Source: JACVRX01 sp035697245 (GTDB taxonomy: Bacteria; Actinomycetota; Actinomycetes; Jiangellales; Jiangellaceae). Taken from it: a stretch of DNA of 17,753 bases. The position numbers and the translations under genes are program-made. The stretch is taken from contig DASSDH010000035.1 of NCBI GenBank assembly GCA_035697245.1, forward strand, positions 1 to 17,753. The letters run 5' to 3'. Each line of letters begins with the position of its first letter. Within the stretch, counting starts at the first letter, position 1. A model generated the notes under the pieces. It saw only the letters and a program-made list of their open reading frames with translations, did no database searches and was not told the origin of the DNA. Shown piece by piece: positions 14,709-17,753 of this stretch.

Positions 14709-15788
14709 TCAGCCCGGTGGCGGCCCGGTCGATGAGCGCACCATGAGCGATGGGCGGAGCACCGTCGGTCGCGTCGGGTCGAGGATGCTGTCTCCTAGGA
14801 CCATCTGCACGGCCTTCGCCACCATCTCCCGAACCGGCATGCGCACCGTCGTCAACGCCGGGACCGTTACGGCGGCGACCGGGATGTCGTCGAAGCCCGC
14901 GATCGAGACGTCCGCCGGCACCTGAAGGCCACAGGCGTGGGCCGCATGGAGGGCGCCGATCGCCAGGACGTCGGTGGACGTGACGACCGCGGTCGGCGGC
15001 TCCGGCAGCCCGAGCAGCTGCTCGAGCGCGGCTACCCCTCCGGCAAACTCGTTCGACCGGTGGTCGATATAGCCGTCCCGGACCGGCTCGCCAAGCCGAG
15101 CCATGAAATCGACGTACGCCTCCTCGCGCTCCTTGATGTCGCCGAGCGGCCGGGCCCCGGCGTATGCGATCCGCCGATGACCAAGATCGGCGACGTGCTG
15201 GAGAACCGCCTGGACGCCCGCGCGGTTGTCCACGCTGACCGCCGCGATGCCCTTCGGTCGCGACCCCTGCCACAGGGCGACGAGGGGGACGCGGGTGCCG
15301 GCGAGGTCCTCGATCAGCTTCGGCTGGTCCCCCATGTCCCCGAGCAAGAGGATCGCATCGCATGGTCGGGCCTCAAGGACGCCCCACAGGGCGATGGCCT
15401 CGTCCGCCCGGGCGTGGGCGTGACCAAGCACGACGTTGTAGCCGCGCTCGCTCGCCTCCACCGTGACGGCCTCGATGGCGCCGGCGAAAAAGGGGTCGGT
15501 GATGTCGCGGACGATCACGCCCAGCAACATCGTGCTCGCGCCTCGCAGGCCACGAGCGAGCGGGTTGGGACGGTAGCCGAGCTCCTTGGCCATGGCGAGA
15601 ACCCGTTCCCGCGTGGCATCGGCGATCGGCACGACCGTGGGCGTTCGGTTGAGGACCCGCGAGACCGTACTCTGCGACAGACCAGTGGCCCGGGCGATAT
15701 CGCGCATGGTGACAAGGCCCAGCCGGCCCGACCCGTCTCCTGTGGTGAGGCGCTTGCGTGAGGTGTCCCGTCGATTCGCCCCAGCCAA
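14709..15788 (-). CDS. LacI-family transcriptional regulator, probable regulator of the sugar ABC operon
   Basis: A 359-residue regulator if read from TTG at 15788, which has AAGGA 8 bases upstream; the ATG at 15707, right at the helix-turn-helix, has no good ribosome site. The DNA-binding part is TMRDIARATGLSQSTVSRVL with the hinge helix GYRPNPLARGLRG. The ligand-binding domain (~85-350) shows LLGVIVRDITDPFFAGAIEA, GHRRIAYAGARPLGDIKERE, TAVVTSTDVLAIGALHAAHA and SIAGFDDIPVAAVTVPALTT, all typical of the periplasmic-binding-like core. It converges with the ABC operon, and an operator-like motif shared with that operon's promoter lies upstream of it. Sugar-relieved repression is the inferred mode. 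Confidence 0.93.
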   Translation of the reverse strand: MAGANRRDTSRKRLTTGDGSGRLGLVTMRDIARATGLSQSTVSRVLNRTPTVVPIADATRERVLAMAKELGYRPNPLARGLRGASTMLLGVIVRDITDPFFAGAIEAVTVEASERGYNVVLGHAHARADEAIALWGVLEARPCDAILLLGDMGDQPKLIEDLAGTRVPLVALWQGSRPKGIAAVSVDNRAGVQAVLQHVADLGHRRIAYAGARPLGDIKEREEAYVDFMARLGEPVRDGYIDHRSNEFAGGVAALEQLLGLPEPPTAVVTSTDVLAIGALHAAHACGLQVPADVSIAGFDDIPVAAVTVPALTTVRMPVREMVAKAVQMVLGDSILDPTRPTVLRPSLMVRSSTGPPPG

Positions 15789-15844
15789 CGACGCGTCCTT
15801 AGCTCGATCCGGGCGATTGCGTCGAAATACAGCATACCATAGGC

Positions 15845-15858
15845 TGCATACGTTCGCA
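15845..15858 (-). promoter_or_regulatory. LacI operator-like motif upstream of lacI
   Basis: TGCGAACGTATGCA on the minus strand is a dyad with TGC-AC/GT-GCA arms around a central CG, the LacI-family pattern. It matches the motif in the ABC operon promoter at 11 of 14 positions. It lies about 57 bases before the TTG start, with TATGCT as a possible -10 between them, so the regulator probably controls its own gene. Confidence 0.6.
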
Positions 15859-16064
15859 TAATCGACGACCTTGCATCATGTCGAAGCACGGGCGTGTCCT
15901 CCGCCGATCGTCCCTGGTCGTGCAGGCTGACCCACGCACCAAGGACAAGCCCGTGCGCGTCGTAAGACTGTGCGGCTCCGGGATAGATCTCGAAGTATTC
16001 GGCCACCGCGAATCGGGGCGCGGGCGTGGGTTTCGAAGCCGGTGGCGTCGCGCCAATGATGAGA

Positions 16065-16219
16065 TCGCGCATGACACCGCCTCCAGTCGCGGTCAGCTCG
16101 GCCAGCAACAGGATGCCGATGGCGTCGAAGTCCTTGCGGATCGCCATGAGCGCACCCGACGTCGCGAAGGCGAACATGCCCAGCAAGTCGAAGGCAATCT
16201 GCATGCCGAATTCGAACAT
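16065..16219 (-). pseudogene. 5' fragment of a UPF0126/TRIC-type membrane channel gene
   Basis: The first ~50 residues fit the UPF0126 (trimeric intracellular cation channel-like, YicG/YadS) family: AFDLLGMFAFATSGALMAIR, then GILLLAELTATGGGVMRDLI and IGATPP. The full protein is about 200 residues with two such repeats; here similarity ends after GATPP and unrelated sequence follows into the lacI upstream region. The open frame continues to 15515, but that part overlaps lacI and its promoter. It is a truncated relic. Confidence 0.7.
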
Positions 16220-16394
16220 AGTCAGGCAGCCGCCCGCGGTCACGGATTCCGCCGGAACGCCGATGACGGCCGTGCGGCAAGCCGCAGGACGCTCGCCGCG
16301 CCACTTGAGCTGGGGTCGAGCAGCCAGAACTGAAGCCTTGACGATGACGGGCCGCTATCGTCGCTGCTGCCATCCGACACGGAGGTCGCCGCTG

Positions 16395-16516
16395 GTGGCG
16401 GGTAACTCAAACGAAGTAGGTCGGTCGGTGACCAGCAAAGTGGTCGCCATCTTGGAGACCTTCTTCCACGGCAGCATCCACTCACTCACCGAGATCGCCC
16501 ACCACACGGAACTGCC
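16395..16516 (+). pseudogene. 5' fragment of an IclR-family regulator gene
   Basis: A GTG at 16395 has GGAGG 9 bases upstream. The frame reads GRSVTSKVVAILETFF, then SLTEIAHHTELP, the opening of the IclR winged-helix domain (normally SVTSKVLAILDAF...LTLSEIARRTGLP). After TELP the recognition helix and everything else are missing, and the sequence turns into the tRNA-like element about 25 bases later. It is a broken gene with roughly 40 of ~255 residues left. Confidence 0.65.
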
Positions 16517-16540
16517 GACATATCCCCAGGTCAGATGGGT

Positions 16541-16608
16541 GGGCCCGTGGGGCTCGAACCCACAACCCGTCGATCAAAAGGACGCTGCATCGCGACGACT
16601 ATGGCCCC
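16541..16608 (-). tRNA. Degenerate tRNA-like sequence (pseudo-tRNA or attachment-site relic)
   Basis: The 3' half is clearly tRNA-like. It has a T-arm GTGGG-TTCGAGC-CCCAC, a GGTT variable region, an anticodon arm CGTC/GACG around loop TTTTGAT (UUG, Gln-type as in E. coli, if read this way; a Lys UUU reading needs a poorer stem), and an acceptor end GGGCCCACC. The 5' half gives GGGGCCATAG but no proper D-stem. The acceptor pairs only 5 of 7, and the total of ~68 bases is too short. A one-base loss between T-arm and acceptor is likely. It is probably not a working tRNA. Confidence 0.45.
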
Positions 16609-16837
16609 TACCTGCGACTACCCCGACTGCGTCCCCACCAGCCCCACCGGCGGACCTGGTTGACGTCATTTCATGCTACGAACCATGCCACGCAGATGGG
16701 GCCGGCGACATGGTTCTTCACGCTGGCTGCGCCGCAGGCGACGGTCGGGCCGACGGACATCATCTTCGCCCGGATTGGGCCGGGCTGATCGGCAACCCTC
16801 CACGACCATGAGGGATCACCGACGGCCCCGGCTGCGG
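16609..16837. other. Intergenic stretch with no supported gene
   Basis: About 230 bases between the tRNA-like element and the end of the GH15 gene. One plus-strand frame reads ATQMGPATWFFTLAAPQATV then GPTDIIFARIGPG and stops near 16787, vaguely protein-like, but it has no ribosome site and no family I recognise. No terminator-like hairpin with a U-run is seen. Confidence 0.35.
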
Positions 16838-17753
16838 CTACCGAATCTTGGAGCGGTTCAGAGCTCGGTCTAGGTTCACAGCGGCGCTGACGAGAGCCAG
16901 GTGAGTGAAAGCTTGGGGGAAGTTTCCCAGCGCTTCGCCGGCGGGGCCGACCTCCTCGGCGTAGAGGCCCAAGTGGTTGGCATACGTAAGCATCTGTTCG
17001 AACATGTGCCGGGCTTGGCTGAGACGGCCGGCCCGGGTGAGAGCTTCCACATACCAGAACGAGCACAGGCTGAAAGTGCCTTCGCTGCCAGTAAGGCCGT
17101 CCGAGCCGTCGGTTTGATAACGGCGGACCAGACTGTCGGTGACGAGTTCGGCTCCGATTCGGTTCAGGGTCGACAAGAAGCGCGGGTCAGATGGGCCGAC
17201 GAACTTAACCAGCGGCATGATCAGCGCGGACGCGTCCAACGTGGTGGTGTCGGGGTGCTGCACGTAAGCCTCGGTGCTCGGATTCCATCCGCGATCTTGG
17301 ACATGCAGATAGGCCCGGTCCGCGAGGGTTCGCCATCTGTCCATCGGTGCCGGTAGTCCCCGCTGTTGTGCGATGCGTTGGGCGCGTTCGAACGCCACCC
17401 AAGTCATGAGAGCGGAGTACGTATGCCGGCGGGGCGGGCCGCGCATCTCCCAGATGCCCCGGTCCGGTTCTTCCCAGTGGTCCGCCAGCCAGTCGAGTTG
17501 GCGGCGCAGGGCCTCCCACAGGTCGTAGGAGATGGGCTCACCGTACTTGTTGAATAGGTAGACGGAGTCCATAAGCTCGCCGTAGATGTCGAGTTGGCGC
17601 TGGTCGGTTGCAGCGTTGCCGATCCGCACGGGCTTCGAGCCGGCGTATCCGGCGAGATGGTCAAGCACTTGCTCGGGCAGCTCGCGGCGGCCGTCGACGC
17701 CGTATACGACTTGCAGTCCTTCGCCCTGGGCAGCGTCCCGGCAGCGGGCTTCG
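16838..17753 (-). CDS. GH15 glycoside hydrolase (glucoamylase/trehalase type), C-terminal part
   Basis: About 304 residues of the (alpha/alpha)6-barrel domain of family GH15; the N-terminal half lies beyond the right edge. Visible family marks in order are LQVVYGVDGRRELPEQVLDH, GYAGSKPVRIGNAATDQRQL, then DRGIWEMRG (region of the general acid Glu), HTYSALMTWVAFERA, GSEGTFSLCSFWYVEALTRA and GLYAEEVGPAGEALGNFPQA (region of the general base Glu), FTHLALVSAA. Actinobacterial members of this group include trehalase, which splits trehalose into two glucoses, as well as glucoamylases and glucodextranases; the window does not decide which. No signal peptide can be checked. The stop is at 16838 and nothing in the window belongs to the same operon downstream. 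Confidence 0.93.
   Translation of the reverse strand, partial: EARCRDAAQGEGLQVVYGVDGRRELPEQVLDHLAGYAGSKPVRIGNAATDQRQLDIYGELMDSVYLFNKYGEPISYDLWEALRRQLDWLADHWEEPDRGIWEMRGPPRRHTYSALMTWVAFERAQRIAQQRGLPAPMDRWRTLADRAYLHVQDRGWNPSTEAYVQHPDTTTLDASALIMPLVKFVGPSDPRFLSTLNRIGAELVTDSLVRRYQTDGSDGLTGSEGTFSLCSFWYVEALTRAGRLSQARHMFEQMLTYANHLGLYAEEVGPAGEALGNFPQAFTHLALVSAAVNLDRALNRSKIR

Noticed and set aside
13434..14735. 433-codon plus-strand frame over the permease gene
   Set aside because: Arg/His/Pro-rich out-of-frame shadow; the overlapping frame encodes a complete RbsC-like permease.
14614..15363. 249-codon minus-strand frame containing GVDFGTESGRA at its end
   Set aside because: Most of it is an out-of-frame reading of lacI. 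Only the last part, after the lacI stop, is meaningful and is listed as the kinase remnant.
15515..16064. Continuation of the UPF0126 frame as part of a longer novel protein
   Set aside because: Similarity ends at IGATPP, and the rest overlaps the lacI upstream region and lacI coding sequence in another frame.
1..17753. CRISPR arrays, insertion sequences, phage or integrase genes
   Set aside because: No regularly spaced repeats, transposase motifs or integrase-like proteins were seen on either strand.

Overview
The window is high-GC DNA with actinobacterial style: GC-rich third codon positions, GGAGG-type ribosome sites, some GTG/TTG starts, lipoprotein solute-binding protein, and LacI, TetR, PadR and IclR regulators. 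The best inference is an Actinomycetota chromosome, species not identifiable. It looks like an accessory region: intact transcription units are separated by gene fragments. I saw no transposase, integrase, phage gene or CRISPR array.

Left part (1-4585). A MetRS-like gene runs off the left edge on the minus strand and carries a frameshift. Upstream of it on the same strand are a two-hairpin leader, a large single-chain fusion of an alpha/beta hydrolase with a GT-B glycosyltransferase, and an overlapping TetR regulator. A small cupin gene diverges from tetR, and two inverted copies of a 20-bp motif lie between them. Together they look like a small self-regulated module of unknown substrate.

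Middle part (4586-11297). There is an exported Ag85/EstD-type esterase (minus), a badly damaged S33-type hydrolase pseudogene (plus), and a minus-strand set of three small genes: a long coiled-coil protein with a Rho-N/SAP-like C-terminus, a short membrane-anchor protein and a YtxH-like protein. A PadR regulator follows, divergent from an FAD/NADPH flavoprotein monooxygenase. Their shared intergenic region has a good promoter overlapped by two copies of a CTCC-type palindrome. A SemiSWEET/PQ-loop-like membrane protein follows the monooxygenase.

Right part (11298-17753). A ribose-family sugar ABC transporter operon (binding lipoprotein, ATPase, permease) converges with a LacI-family regulator. 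A 13-bp motif with one mismatch occurs in the promoter of the transporter operon and upstream of lacI, which suggests LacI controls both. Squeezed between the permease and lacI is the first ~25 codons of an FGGY/ribulokinase-like gene (AraB-type GVDFGTESGRA) with its own ribosome site. This suggests a pentose (possibly L-arabinose) catabolic locus that lost its kinase. Beyond lacI is a gene graveyard: the start of a UPF0126/TRIC channel gene, the first ~40 codons of an IclR regulator, and a degenerate tRNA-like sequence immediately after it. The window ends inside a GH15 glucoamylase/trehalase-type gene on the minus strand.
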